From a virus: a DNA stretch of 64,000 bases. This document shows positions 23,962-32,719 of the stretch, piece by piece (position 1 is the stretch's first letter; every line of letters begins with the position of its first letter). Under the pieces are notes generated by a model. That model saw only the letters and a program-made list of their open reading frames with translations. It was not told the DNA's origin and did no database searches. Both the position numbers and the translations under genes were made by a program. Where the stretch lies: positions 1 to 64,000 of the IMG/VR virus record IMGVR_UViG_3300042731_005935; one strand, given 5' to 3'.

Positions 23962-24903
23962 ATGCCGTATGTACTTTCAGAATCAATACACTATAATCCG
24001 ACTGATACAAAAGAAGCTATTGACTACATACGCCAGTTTGCCTTATCCGTTGGGTGGACCGTAGATACATGGGTTACCGGAGAGCCGACGCAATTACAAT
24101 TGTGGTCTCCTGGTTATGTTGCACAAGAACTTTGCTACCGAATCCAGGTAGTGGATGTTGATGCTCAGGAGCAAACATTATCATTGAAGGGGGTTGTGCC
24201 CGGGTATCGTTCAACAAGTTTTTCAGTTACAGACTCAGTATCTACCTGGGGTGGTAACAGTACATCATATTACAACACCTCTCTTACAGCCTCTTTTTTT
24301 GATGCGTTATATTTGTATGGTAATAAGCATTTTATTTGCGCTATTTTCCATGTAGATCCGATTGCTGTGATTACTCTTCAGATTGGTTCATGGGATCTTT
24401 ATCCAAGTTGGTGGTATTATAGCCCTGGTATAAACTTTGTATACAACCCACAGGATAATTGGGGGTCTTCCTCTACATATAAATGGTATAATATGACAAG
24501 TAATCCGACTCGTTGGGCACCACCAATGTCCCAGAGATGGTCTATTTCGTTAGGGTCCAATGTGTGGTATGAAGGAGCAAAGAGAGGATCATCAGATTAT
24601 GCTTGTAACTACAGGCCAGCAGCCGATATTTCTCTTGGTTTAGAAGCAGGAGAATTTAATCGAGCGAAAGGAATCTTAACCTATAATAGTTATACAGCAA
24701 AGAGGATGGCTTTTCAATCATCCTTCTTTGTTAGAAACCCATCACTTGGTATTTGGTACCCAGTTGGTGTTAGTCCATTTGCATGGATAAATGGTAGGAA
24801 CCTGACTATTGGAGAAGTAGTTAAGTTTGGAGCAGATGAATACAGATGCTTCCCAGGGGTATTCAGTACTTATGAACACTGGCAAGCGTATAGGATTGCA
24901 TAA
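23962..24903 (+). CDS. Tail protein, beta-rich (313 aa)
   Basis: A protein rich in Trp, Tyr and Ser without a known motif. Its layout, with a mid-protein stretch ICAIFHVDPIAVITLQIGS, a WYY-rich loop and a final EYRCFPGVFS strand, parallels the 22636 gene and suggests a remote paralog. It shares a base with the next start. It probably belongs to the distal tail complex. Confidence 0.65.
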   Translation: MPYVLSESIHYNPTDTKEAIDYIRQFALSVGWTVDTWVTGEPTQLQLWSPGYVAQELCYRIQVVDVDAQEQTLSLKGVVPGYRSTSFSVTDSVSTWGGNSTSYYNTSLTASFFDALYLYGNKHFICAIFHVDPIAVITLQIGSWDLYPSWWYYSPGINFVYNPQDNWGSSSTYKWYNMTSNPTRWAPPMSQRWSISLGSNVWYEGAKRGSSDYACNYRPAADISLGLEAGEFNRAKGILTYNSYTAKRMAFQSSFFVRNPSLGIWYPVGVSPFAWINGRNLTIGEVVKFGADEYRCFPGVFSTYEHWQAYRIA

Positions 24904-26003
24904 TGGCAAATGATGGAGCTATAAACTCAATAATCAATGGGATTGAACGCACTATTGTTCGGAAGAATTATGAGCAGCAGTATGCTGATAGAACACCTGT
25001 GCTTCAAAATCCAATTGTTAATAAGATCTGTGCCGTGTATACAACAATAGGAGAATCTGAGAAGAGAAGACAAACTCCTGTCATAACACCAGCTCAGGAC
25101 AATCATGCTGGGCTATTTTCTACAGACCCTGGCGGAGGCTTTTTCTTTGAGAGGGTTTGGGTAGAACCCTTGCTTTTTGCTTTACAATTTATTACAGAAG
25201 ATAACGAATATGAAATCAAGATCTGGAACGCATACCGTTCAAAGAATGTTCAAACCACTTCTGTTATCGTTCTAAATCAGGAAGGTACTAATTTAACATA
25301 TCCTACACTTCCTGATACAATTAATATTTTTGGTGATACAATTTACACACTTGACGTCTATGGAGATGGACCACCGCTACAGGACACTTCTTATACCCTT
25401 ACTATTGACGGTGAGGAATATGTAATTGAAATAACTGGCATTCGGATCATTCCATTTGATCTTGATCCGAATTGGGATGAAAATTTGCAATTTACATATG
25501 ATTTTGCTACAACCATCTGGTCAAATGATAGATTCACGGAACAACGGAGACCTTTGAGCCGAGAAAGTTGGTTTACAATGGTTGCATCTTTTGACGCTTC
25601 TGGTGCCCGTAATCGGAAGGTGATGAATCTTCTTGGATATGGAAAAGATAAAGTATTTGGTATTCCAGTCTTTACAGAGAAGATGACGCCAGTGTCAGCG
25701 GCGGCTGAATCTTCAACTATAATAGTAAATGAAGATTTTACATACTTCTACAATTTAAAGAGTCGGGCTGGATATATTATCATTGTTGATCATAATGTAG
25801 GGCAAGCGGAGATTAAAGTGATATCGAGCCTAACAGGAACAAACCAGATTGACCTAACCCAGCCGATCTCCGCAACATTTGATTTGAAGTATACATATAT
25901 ATATCCATGCATGTTTGTTATCATTAATTCATTTTCAGGCAATAATATTACGGATGATTTTGATAATGTGAAGATAAACTTTAAGGAGTTTAAAAGTGGT
26001 TGA
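24903..26003 (+). CDS. Tail protein (366 aa)
   Basis: A beta-rich protein with acidic patches and a helical first part (NSIINGIERTIVRKNYEQQY). Regularly spaced Ile/Val/Tyr strands suggest two or three small beta domains. It overlaps the next gene by eight bases. I recognise no family; its place before DUF2163-like and NlpC/P60 genes puts it at the distal tail. Confidence 0.65.
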   Translation: MANDGAINSIINGIERTIVRKNYEQQYADRTPVLQNPIVNKICAVYTTIGESEKRRQTPVITPAQDNHAGLFSTDPGGGFFFERVWVEPLLFALQFITEDNEYEIKIWNAYRSKNVQTTSVIVLNQEGTNLTYPTLPDTINIFGDTIYTLDVYGDGPPLQDTSYTLTIDGEEYVIEITGIRIIPFDLDPNWDENLQFTYDFATTIWSNDRFTEQRRPLSRESWFTMVASFDASGARNRKVMNLLGYGKDKVFGIPVFTEKMTPVSAAAESSTIIVNEDFTYFYNLKSRAGYIIIVDHNVGQAEIKVISSLTGTNQIDLTQPISATFDLKYTYIYPCMFVIINSFSGNNITDDFDNVKINFKEFKSG

Positions 26004-26634
26004 TAGTCTTCTTGACATCGGTGGTGAACCTGAATTCCCACTATCCATTGATTGGAGTAGCCAGCCTAGTTATAATTTTCAAATCAGCAGGTACCTATTC
26101 GAAGGGCGCGGAACAGCATCTAAGATTGAGGAGAAAAACCCGGAGACACCAATTAGCTTTGAAGCAAAGTTTTATGTTGGGGACCGTGAGACTGAATATG
26201 CTTTTCTGGACTTTATTCATACAACTGTTGGAAGAACAAACCGCTTTTGGCTTAGATATCCAAAACAGTCGTTTATCCCAACGGAAGGACTTTCAAACGG
26301 TTCTATGATTTTAAAGGTTGAACCAAATAATTTTGATCTATTTCACGTTGGACATGAACGGATATATATCCAAACAATTTATGGGGATACAATAACAAGG
26401 CATGTTAGTAATGCGACTTATGATGCAACATTTGATGAAATAAGTCTCCAGTTGCTAACTGCAATTGATAGAGATATCTCCTTGGATGAATTCTTAATAA
26501 TTGGGAGATACTTGCTTGTAAGGTTTGATCACGATGACTTTAACATAAATGTTTTAACTGAGGATAAATTTGACTTCTCATTAAAGTTTATTGAATTAAT
26601 AAGAGATTATTCGGATCTTGCGGCTAATCCATAG
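25996..26634 (+). CDS. Tail protein (212 aa), GTG start
   Basis: The GTG at 25996 follows AAGGAG by seven bases and lies inside the end of the previous gene. The protein has alternating strands and FLDFIHTTVGRTNRFWLRYP in the middle. Similar-size genes precede the BR0599-type gene in lambda-like tail tips, where they belong to the hub. The call is by position. Confidence 0.6.
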   Translation: MVDSLLDIGGEPEFPLSIDWSSQPSYNFQISRYLFEGRGTASKIEEKNPETPISFEAKFYVGDRETEYAFLDFIHTTVGRTNRFWLRYPKQSFIPTEGLSNGSMILKVEPNNFDLFHVGHERIYIQTIYGDTITRHVSNATYDATFDEISLQLLTAIDRDISLDEFLIIGRYLLVRFDHDDFNINVLTEDKFDFSLKFIELIRDYSDLAANP

Positions 26635-26643
26635 GAGTAGAAA

Positions 26644-27453
26644 ATGGCAGAGTATGAAGAAAATTTAGAAGCTGTACAACAATCTCCAGTACCTGAGTTT
26701 TTTCTATTCAATGCGTCAGGAACCGTTGAAAGATATACATCATACTCCTCTTCTCTTACGTTCCTTGGACAGTATTGGGCGGCTGCATCTATAACCCGTG
26801 GTGGTATTAAGCAAGATTTAAACTTTGGTGTGACAACACTTAACATTACTACTCCGATCACGCCAAATATTGCAAAGTACATCCCGAATCAGCCGGTTGA
26901 ACCGGTAGATGTGACAATCTACCGTAGCCATATTGATTACCTTGACCAGTATGATATTTTTTTCAGAGGTAAGGTTAAATATGTTCAGTTGAAAGGGAAA
27001 CTGGCATCGGCTCAATGTGAGGCAAAGAATAAGTATATGGCAACGAAGATTCCAAATATTATCTACCAGTCAAATTGTAACCATGATATATATGATGATG
27101 GATGCGGAGTTGACGAATTTGCATACCGTCGAACTGCGAACGTATCAAATATTGTTGGTAGTAAATTGTATTTCTCCTTCACAGATGGTGGTAGCCCTGT
27201 CTCCACCGGATACTTCACAGGTGGAAAAGTTAAATATGGCAATGATCTCCGGTTCATAACCTATGCAACTAATACATATCTTGATCTCCATATTCCGTTT
27301 GATAGTAAAGTTGCAATTGGTACAGAAGTTTATATATATCCTGGTTGTGATGGCAATCCTGCCACATGCGTTGGAAGATATAACAATTTGAATAACTTCT
27401 TGGGAATGCCATATATTCCTGAGACAAACCCGGTAATCTGGGGGTTTAAATAA
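26644..27453 (+). CDS. Tail hub protein, BR0599/DUF2163-like
   Basis: The 269-residue protein ends with YPGCDGNPATCVGRYNNLNNFLGMPYIPET split over its last 40 residues. This Gly-Cys-Asp...Cys...Asn-Asn-x-x-Asn-Phe-x-Gly pattern is the hallmark of BR0599-type tail proteins that pair with an NlpC/P60 gene and a tip gene. Further cysteines near residue 145 (NCNHDIYDDGCG) fit the family, which may bind a metal cluster. The next two genes complete the expected trio. Confidence 0.8.
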   Translation: MAEYEENLEAVQQSPVPEFFLFNASGTVERYTSYSSSLTFLGQYWAAASITRGGIKQDLNFGVTTLNITTPITPNIAKYIPNQPVEPVDVTIYRSHIDYLDQYDIFFRGKVKYVQLKGKLASAQCEAKNKYMATKIPNIIYQSNCNHDIYDDGCGVDEFAYRRTANVSNIVGSKLYFSFTDGGSPVSTGYFTGGKVKYGNDLRFITYATNTYLDLHIPFDSKVAIGTEVYIYPGCDGNPATCVGRYNNLNNFLGMPYIPETNPVIWGFK

Positions 27454-27968
27454 TGTGGACGCCTTATTTTAATGATGATGCCATCTGGAAGAAGTATAGG
27501 GATGAAGTATTGTCCTGGGAAGGTACGCCGTATAAGCATTTGAAAATGGTAAAGGGAAGGGGAGCCGATTGTACAATGTTTATTGGGGCTCAATGGTTGT
27601 ATATGGGTATCCTTAAGCAGGTGGAGTATGACTACTATCCGAAGGACTGGTACATCCATAAACCAACAGAGTTCGTCATTCAACAATTACACTACCATTG
27701 GCAGAATTACTCAGCACCGGGTTTTGACATTTTGAAGATAGACACCCGTTATGAGAAAGACTTCATAAGAGGAGATGTGCTTTGTTTTGCTCTATCTACA
27801 ACCGGAGTGACGAACCATGCAACAATTTGGTTTGGGTATTTTGATGAGACGAGGCAGCGCCGGCAAATGTATAATTCAATAAATGGTCATGGAGTCTGCA
27901 GAATGACATATGGTAGTTTTTGGAGAGATAAACTGACAACTATTTTCAGGGTGATGAGGGACGTATAA
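27453..27968 (+). CDS. NlpC/P60-like tail peptidase
   Basis: A 171-residue cell-wall peptidase candidate of the lambda K type. The catalytic cysteine is in GADCTMFIGA near residue 48, preceded by the usual EGTPYKH motif. The catalytic histidine is in VTNHATIWFG near residue 125. It should help the tail cross the peptidoglycan layer. It shares one base with its upstream neighbour and is followed at once by the tip gene. Confidence 0.8.
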   Translation: MWTPYFNDDAIWKKYRDEVLSWEGTPYKHLKMVKGRGADCTMFIGAQWLYMGILKQVEYDYYPKDWYIHKPTEFVIQQLHYHWQNYSAPGFDILKIDTRYEKDFIRGDVLCFALSTTGVTNHATIWFGYFDETRQRRQMYNSINGHGVCRMTYGSFWRDKLTTIFRVMRDV

Positions 27969-27969
27969 G

Positions 27970-30537
27970 ATGGTAACTGGACTAATTATAGCAATTGTCG
28001 TTCTTGTTGCTGGTTTGTATATGGCATCTATGAATAGGCCTGATACGGAGCAACAAGATATGTCTCCAAACACCCTGGAGTCATTTAAAGCAACAACAAA
28101 TCAGGAAGGTGCTGTTGTTCCTCTTGTCTTTGGACAGGCAAGAATATCCGCTAATCTTTTGTGGTATGGAAATCTTGAGACCGAAGAAGTAACAGAAGAG
28201 GTTGAAACAGGTGGTAAGGGTGGTGGCGGCGGAAATAAAGAAGATGTTACTGTTGGATATAGATATTACATGGACATATGGGAAGCGCTCTGCATTGGTC
28301 CTGGTGTATCAGTACTTGGGACTTTTGTTAATGACAAGTTTGCCGGTGGAGCACTTGGAACCCTTAATCCAGGTGATACAACTTATTATCCGACGGAACC
28401 TGGTAGTTATGCGGCGCCTTTAAACCCGGTCGCACATGTTTTCATGAAACGCCAATATCTTGGTGAAAATGTAGCATCAGTGCCAACCTATCATTGGATA
28501 GTAAAAAGGCTTAGTGATGCGCCTTTAACACATGCTAACCTATCAAACGGAGTTAATCCAGCCGCAGCTATCTATGATATGTTACGGATGTCTGGTGCCG
28601 AACCTTCTGCATTTGTTCTATCTACCTTTCAAGATGCGGCTACTTATTGGTATACCAAAGGATATGGAATTAACATTACTCTCTCCAGGCAGGAGGAGAC
28701 AAGAAATGGAATTAAAAGGATCTTTACTTATGTTGATGGCAATCTTCGGGTGGATAATCAAGACCGCTTTGAACTAATTGCATGGAAAGATACAGATACA
28801 TATCAGTATACAATTGATCAAAACGATATCAAGGAATTTAACTTCAGGCGACGGAGTTGGTATGATGTATATACAGACTTCAGGGCAAACTTTATAGATA
28901 GTACACGTTCATATACTCAGCGAACAATCAGAGTGCGCAACACAGCCGTTCGGGATATAACTGGACAAGATCGCCAACTAACGGTAGATTTGACAGCATT
29001 CATTGACGTAAATACAGCAAGTAAACGCCTTTGGGAGATTATGAAGCAAATGTCTTATCCAGAAGCGGAAGTGTCAATGAAGGTAAGTTGGAAATATATT
29101 GGTGTTCGGGTTGGTGATGTTGTTCGTGTAAGCTATAATGATTATGGGATATCAGATCTTGATTTCCGCATTATTGGTATAGATATATCCAAAGCTGATT
29201 CCAATGAAATAACATGGACTTGTAAGCAACTTTTAAGCACTCTCTTTGATGCAAATTTTGAATTAGGAGGAGATCCACAATGGGTTGCTCCAAGTTATTC
29301 TCCACAGGTTCCATATGCGGCGCAAGTATTTGAATTACCCTACAATGAATTCACCGGACGTTCTCCTGCTTATTTACTACTCTGTGCCAGAAAAGGAGCG
29401 GAGACTGGCTTCAAGTGTATGTTATCTATAACCGGAACGGATTATGTAAGTAAAGGAACCTTCGGAACATTCACCCAACATGGTACACTGGATGAGACTT
29501 ATCCAGCAACAACGTATACAATTGATGATGAAATAGGCGTTCTATATACTCCAGATAGGGAAGATCCGCTATTTGATGATCTTGATAGAGCAGACCTTTT
29601 TTCAACAATGCGCTTTGTGATTATAGATGATGAAATTATGGCTTTCCAGAATGTTGATTATGAGGGTGGTGCTGGAGCTATAAGACTGACTGGAATTATT
29701 CGTGGAATCCTGAATACTACTATTGCCCAGCATAACTCCGGCGCTCATATCTGGATCACTGCTCTTCGGAATAATATCTTGAAAAACGTTACATCAACAA
29801 ATTTTTATATTAAGATGTTGCCATATTTTGGAACAGAAGTGGTTGACGCCTCTTCGGTTAGTCCAATATCTGTAACCTATGAAGAGAAGGCTGTGACACC
29901 TTGGACTCCATGGAATGGTGTTGCAACTCGCTCTGGCTCAGATATCTCCGTTGTCTTGAATAATACTACACAAGAGATCCTTGGAGCTGGAATGAGGGCC
30001 GCTGAGAATCAAACGCTTGAGGAGGTTCATCAGATAGAAGGCTTCATTCAATATGGTATTAACTCCCAGGCAGCACAATACGAATCGGTAACAGCGGAGT
30101 TTTCTTATGTCCAGGCTGGTTCACATTATCTTTATATGCGGCAATACCTTGAAGGAAGATATACCAACTGGGTAAGTATCTATGTTGGTGCGGCAGATGG
30201 TGATTACTATGTAGCTGCGAATCAGCTTACAAATACAGGTTTGGAGAAGGTTCAATGGGGGTCCCAGGGATTTATCGAAGTAATAAACAGAAATCTTTCA
30301 AGACTTAATGATGAATTACTTCTCGTATCGGGACTCCTTGATGTAGACCTTTCTGGCCTTGCAGATACAAATGCGTTGACGTGGAATGAATCAGCGCAAA
30401 AGTTTGAACCACTTGATTTTGAGGTTGCATTTTCAACTACCACGACAACAACCACCACCACAACCACTACAACCACAACCAGCTCAAGTTCCACAACCAC
30501 AACAACCACATCAAGTACCACAACAACTACAGTATAG
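27970..30537 (+). CDS. Tail tip (J-like) protein with a Thr/Ser tail
   Basis: An 855-residue tip protein. It starts with a hydrophobic stretch (LIIAIVVLVAGLYM, residues 5-18), usual for this family, and continues with a VVPLVFGQARI motif and a Gly/Lys loop near residue 80. The middle is made of beta-rich hub domains. Around residues 750-820 is a module (LNDELLLVSGLLDVDLSGLAD) shared with the two following small genes. Residues 822-854 are only Ser and Thr, and Val ends the chain. It may form the host-binding tip. Confidence 0.85.
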   Translation: MVTGLIIAIVVLVAGLYMASMNRPDTEQQDMSPNTLESFKATTNQEGAVVPLVFGQARISANLLWYGNLETEEVTEEVETGGKGGGGGNKEDVTVGYRYYMDIWEALCIGPGVSVLGTFVNDKFAGGALGTLNPGDTTYYPTEPGSYAAPLNPVAHVFMKRQYLGENVASVPTYHWIVKRLSDAPLTHANLSNGVNPAAAIYDMLRMSGAEPSAFVLSTFQDAATYWYTKGYGINITLSRQEETRNGIKRIFTYVDGNLRVDNQDRFELIAWKDTDTYQYTIDQNDIKEFNFRRRSWYDVYTDFRANFIDSTRSYTQRTIRVRNTAVRDITGQDRQLTVDLTAFIDVNTASKRLWEIMKQMSYPEAEVSMKVSWKYIGVRVGDVVRVSYNDYGISDLDFRIIGIDISKADSNEITWTCKQLLSTLFDANFELGGDPQWVAPSYSPQVPYAAQVFELPYNEFTGRSPAYLLLCARKGAETGFKCMLSITGTDYVSKGTFGTFTQHGTLDETYPATTYTIDDEIGVLYTPDREDPLFDDLDRADLFSTMRFVIIDDEIMAFQNVDYEGGAGAIRLTGIIRGILNTTIAQHNSGAHIWITALRNNILKNVTSTNFYIKMLPYFGTEVVDASSVSPISVTYEEKAVTPWTPWNGVATRSGSDISVVLNNTTQEILGAGMRAAENQTLEEVHQIEGFIQYGINSQAAQYESVTAEFSYVQAGSHYLYMRQYLEGRYTNWVSIYVGAADGDYYVAANQLTNTGLEKVQWGSQGFIEVINRNLSRLNDELLLVSGLLDVDLSGLADTNALTWNESAQKFEPLDFEVAFSTTTTTTTTTTTTTTTSSSSTTTTTTSSTTTTTV

Positions 30538-30541
30538 GAGA
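30508..30541 (+). repeat. 34-bp exact repeat, copy 2 (end of Thr/Ser tail)
   Basis: Identical to 23920-23953, at the same place relative to the stop codon and ribosome site. This points to a recent copy or exchange of the tail-coding end between two virion genes. Confidence 0.85.
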
Positions 30542-30578
30542 TAACCTAATATTATATGCGAAAGTGTAGGTAAACAAA

Positions 30579-30788
30579 ATGACAGTACTATCTCCAAGCG
30601 GACTTGAAACATTTGACTACGGGACACCCGGATGGAACCACATTTACAATCGTAATATGGATCTTCTTGAGAATCAGCTATTGAAACTGGCTGCTTTGCA
30701 GGATGTAGATGTAACAGGCTTAACCGATGAAGATGTTTTAATCTGGAGTACTTCTGCAAATAAATGGATTAGGACGGAGAGGTATTAA
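30579..30788 (+). CDS. Small tail-tip module protein 1 (69 aa)
   Basis: The whole protein is one copy of the module seen near the end of the tail-tip protein: GWNHIYNRNMDLLENQLLKL, then LQDVDVTGLTDEDVLIW and a final KW pair. It probably folds as a helix plus a small beta unit that attaches to the tip or fibre. It starts 41 bases after the tip gene. Confidence 0.7.
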   Translation: MTVLSPSGLETFDYGTPGWNHIYNRNMDLLENQLLKLAALQDVDVTGLTDEDVLIWSTSANKWIRTERY

Positions 30789-30789
30789 T

Positions 30790-31002
30790 ATGTCTATAAA
30801 CTTGAACCCATCAGGACTTGACCAGAGTGAGGTTGGTGATAGTAATTGGGTAAATACGCAGAATTCGAATATTACTTATCTCAACAGCACCTTGCTTAAA
30901 TTAAATTCACTCGGAGATGTTAATGTTTCGTCTCAACAGGATTTTGATGGATTGCAATGGGGTGAAGGTGCTGGTGAATGGGTGAATGTACCAACTATAT
31001 AA
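30790..31002 (+). CDS. Small tail-tip module protein 2 (70 aa)
   Basis: A second free-standing copy of the module: NWVNTQNSNITYLNSTLLKL, then LGDVNVSSQQDFDGLQW. It starts one base after module protein 1, so the two are translated together. The L-x-D-V-x-V spacing resembles short segments common in phage fibre proteins. Confidence 0.7.
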   Translation: MSINLNPSGLDQSEVGDSNWVNTQNSNITYLNSTLLKLNSLGDVNVSSQQDFDGLQWGEGAGEWVNVPTI

Positions 31003-31016
31003 GGATAAATGAACCT

Positions 31017-31286
31017 ATGTCTGGATCAATTGACAAGGGTGTAGCGGATGTCGCCACTGGGATAGCTAAATTGATTGGAGATCCTGTGTTGATTGTACTT
31101 ACAATCGTTATTATTTCTCTTATCATCTTGCTATTCCTTATGACGAAATCTATGGAAAGGAAGGATAAAGCTCATAAACAATCAATAAAAGAACTTACAC
31201 ATGAATTGCATGAGAATAGTCAAACTCTCATGCGGCTTGCTACTTTAATCGAGGTACTTGTCCATGGAAGAAAACAAACTAGTTAA
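31017..31286 (+). CDS. Holin-like small membrane protein (89 aa)
   Basis: One strong membrane segment (PVLIVLTIVIISLIILLFLM, about residues 24-43) is followed by a charged helix of 45 residues. This layout matches BhlA-type holin-like proteins or single-span accessory lysis proteins. The start at 31017 is set by AAGGATAAATGAACCT. It lies between tail-tip and lipoprotein genes, consistent with a lysis role, which is inferred. Confidence 0.6.
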   Translation: MSGSIDKGVADVATGIAKLIGDPVLIVLTIVIISLIILLFLMTKSMERKDKAHKQSIKELTHELHENSQTLMRLATLIEVLVHGRKQTS

Positions 31287-31302
31287 TCAGGAAGGCAGCA
31301 CT

Positions 31303-31527
31303 ATGAATATTTTTAAAATGTTAGCAAATACAATACTCTATAAAGGATCTAAAGTTGCTGATTCAATGGTGATAGAGGCCAAGAGTAGAGCCAAAGAAGC
31401 CAGAGATGTTACACAACAGAAGATTGAAAATGTTTACGCACAACTGAATAGTTGTGTTGAGCGCGGAGATAGATGGTTTCTTGTACCGAATACTCCAATT
31501 GATGAATGTGGTAGAGAAGATAAATAA
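31303..31527 (+). CDS. Small hypothetical protein (74 aa)
   Basis: The ATG at 31303 has an AGGAAGG site; an in-frame ATG at 31264 within the previous gene is the alternative. The middle is a charged helix (MVIEAKSRAKEARDVTQQKIEN). The end carries two cysteines. No signal or membrane segment is clear. It is part of the lysis-region series. Confidence 0.55.
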   Translation: MNIFKMLANTILYKGSKVADSMVIEAKSRAKEARDVTQQKIENVYAQLNSCVERGDRWFLVPNTPIDECGREDK

Positions 31528-31623
31528 TTTTACCCCCGCATAAATAATATTTCAAAAGAATAGGAGGTGAAAAAAAAGTAAAATTGGTGGCAGAAAACAA
31601 TTACTTTGAAAAGGAGAAAAATA

Positions 31624-32016
31624 ATGCTTCAACAATTTACCATGTTTGTGGTTAACGCCTTGCTGTCCGTTTTGACACCTGAAAAGGTACGTGGATTCCT
31701 TCAATCCGGTATTGCCAAAATCAAGGAGTATGTCAGATCGACGCCAACCGATATTGATAATTCCCTTGTTATTCCGGCTTGCAATCTGGTGCTTGCTGCC
31801 CTTGAAATTCCCGGCCCAGACGGACAGATTGACATTAATGGAGAACTCAGAAAATTGTTTGACGCTCTGGGTGATCTGAAAACAATTTTTCTTGATGCTG
31901 GCCTGGATTATATTGAAGATAGGGTGATTGCCTCGGAGAACAAAGTTGACAATGCACTTATCCTGCCGGCGTGCAGTTTGGTACGTACCGTTCTCCGCGT
32001 ACCCGATAATGATTAA
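31624..32016 (+). CDS. Hypothetical protein with an internal duplication (130 aa)
   Basis: A hydrophobic start (LQQFTMFVVNALLSVLTPEKV) is followed by two similar segments: TDIDNSLVIPACNLVLAALEIP and NKVDNALILPACSLVRTVLRVP, each with a conserved Cys. The repeat suggests a two-lobed helical protein. I do not recognise it. The start at 31624 follows AAAAGGAGAAAAATA. The 97 bases before it hold no other gene, only a GGAGGTG site with a three-codon frame. Confidence 0.65.
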   Translation: MLQQFTMFVVNALLSVLTPEKVRGFLQSGIAKIKEYVRSTPTDIDNSLVIPACNLVLAALEIPGPDGQIDINGELRKLFDALGDLKTIFLDAGLDYIEDRVIASENKVDNALILPACSLVRTVLRVPDND

Positions 32017-32042
32017 CTAAAATGGCAAAAGGAGGGACTCTA

Positions 32043-32432
32043 ATGTTTCAAAGAAAACAATTCATAATGCTCCTGGTAATGTTTATTACCATGGTATTTC
32101 TCTTTGGCTGTCCAATGATGCCAACTGGAGCGAAATCGGTTTCCCAGATGACACCGAAAGAAAAAGTCACCTGGATGTATGGAGTCTACAATTCGCAGTA
32201 TGCGGATTATCAATCGATGACTGGACATATCTGGGACGATACATCAGAGACATGGAAGAAGACTTCTTCTCCAACTTTGTCGGAAGATCAAAAGGAAATT
32301 CTGCGGAAACGCAAAGAAATCCTTACCAGGGTATATCCAATTATTAAATTATATGATTCTATGTTGAACAGCGGTGCTGTGCCGGACAGGGAGACCGAGC
32401 AAAAGATCATTGATCTTTTGAACGGATTGTAA
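32043..32432 (+). CDS. Predicted lipoprotein (129 aa)
   Basis: The first 25 residues are a lipoprotein signal: two basic residues, a hydrophobic core (FIMLLVMFITMVFLFG) and a Cys at the cleavage site, in lipobox FLFGC. The mature part is soluble and helical. In this place an outer-membrane spanin-like or other lysis lipoprotein is plausible, although the mature length is long for Rz1. The ATG at 32043 follows GGAGGGACTCTA. Confidence 0.7.
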   Translation: MFQRKQFIMLLVMFITMVFLFGCPMMPTGAKSVSQMTPKEKVTWMYGVYNSQYADYQSMTGHIWDDTSETWKKTSSPTLSEDQKEILRKRKEILTRVYPIIKLYDSMLNSGAVPDRETEQKIIDLLNGL

Positions 32433-32448
32433 CTGATATAATCCGTTC
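32401..32448. repeat. Two adjacent inverted repeats at the end of the lipoprotein gene
   Basis: AAAAGATCA/TGATCTTTT (32401-32419) is a perfect nine-base palindrome in the coding end. GAACGGATT (32420-32428) pairs perfectly with AATCCGTTC (32440-32448) across the stop codon. There is no T run behind the second, so it is not a standard terminator. It may be an operator or a message-processing hairpin for the promoter that follows. Confidence 0.5.
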
Positions 32449-32474
32449 CAAAACCTTGTAAAATATAGTATAAT
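32446..32474 (+). promoter_or_regulatory. Possible promoter before the 32510 gene
   Basis: A perfect TATAAT (32469-32474) is preceded after 17 bases by TTCCAA (32446-32451), a poor -35 match. It could drive the small gene at 32510 and perhaps the glycosylation cassette. It abuts the inverted repeat at 32420-32448. Confidence 0.4.
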
Positions 32475-32509
32475 GGAAGTATAACTTTAGAAGCAAAGGA
32501 GATCGAACC

Positions 32510-32677
32510 ATGGCCGATCCGGCACTTGTTGTAATTGAAGGAGGCAAATTAATCCTGCAAGCGTATCTTAATTATATGCGGCAGGCGGGCAAGACGGAGG
32601 AAGAGGCTGAGGCACTCTACCGATCGGAAAAATCCCAGTTTGATTTCAATAAGCCGTCCAGCCTGGAAGACGTCTAA
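32510..32677 (+). CDS. Small acidic hypothetical protein (55 aa)
   Basis: The ATG at 32510 follows AAAGGAGATCGAACC. The protein reads as one helix (KLILQAYLNYMRQAGKTEEE) with an acidic end. It is more GC-rich than the surrounding sequence. A strong hairpin follows 20 bases after its stop. I do not recognise it; it is a stand-alone gene at the end of the structural region. Confidence 0.65.
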   Translation: MADPALVVIEGGKLILQAYLNYMRQAGKTEEEAEALYRSEKSQFDFNKPSSLEDV

Positions 32678-32697
32678 ACCCCCACACACCCATCGAA

Positions 32698-32719
32698 TGC
32701 CCCGGGTTCGCCCGGGGCA
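32698..32719. terminator. Strong GC-rich hairpin, probable terminator or processing site
   Basis: TGCCCCGGG and CCCGGGGCA pair perfectly over nine positions around a TTCG loop, an unusually stable hairpin. No T run follows on either strand, so it is not a classical intrinsic terminator. Its place between the structural operon and the sugar cassette suggests a transcript boundary. The following 116 bases up to 32836 contain no gene. Confidence 0.5.
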
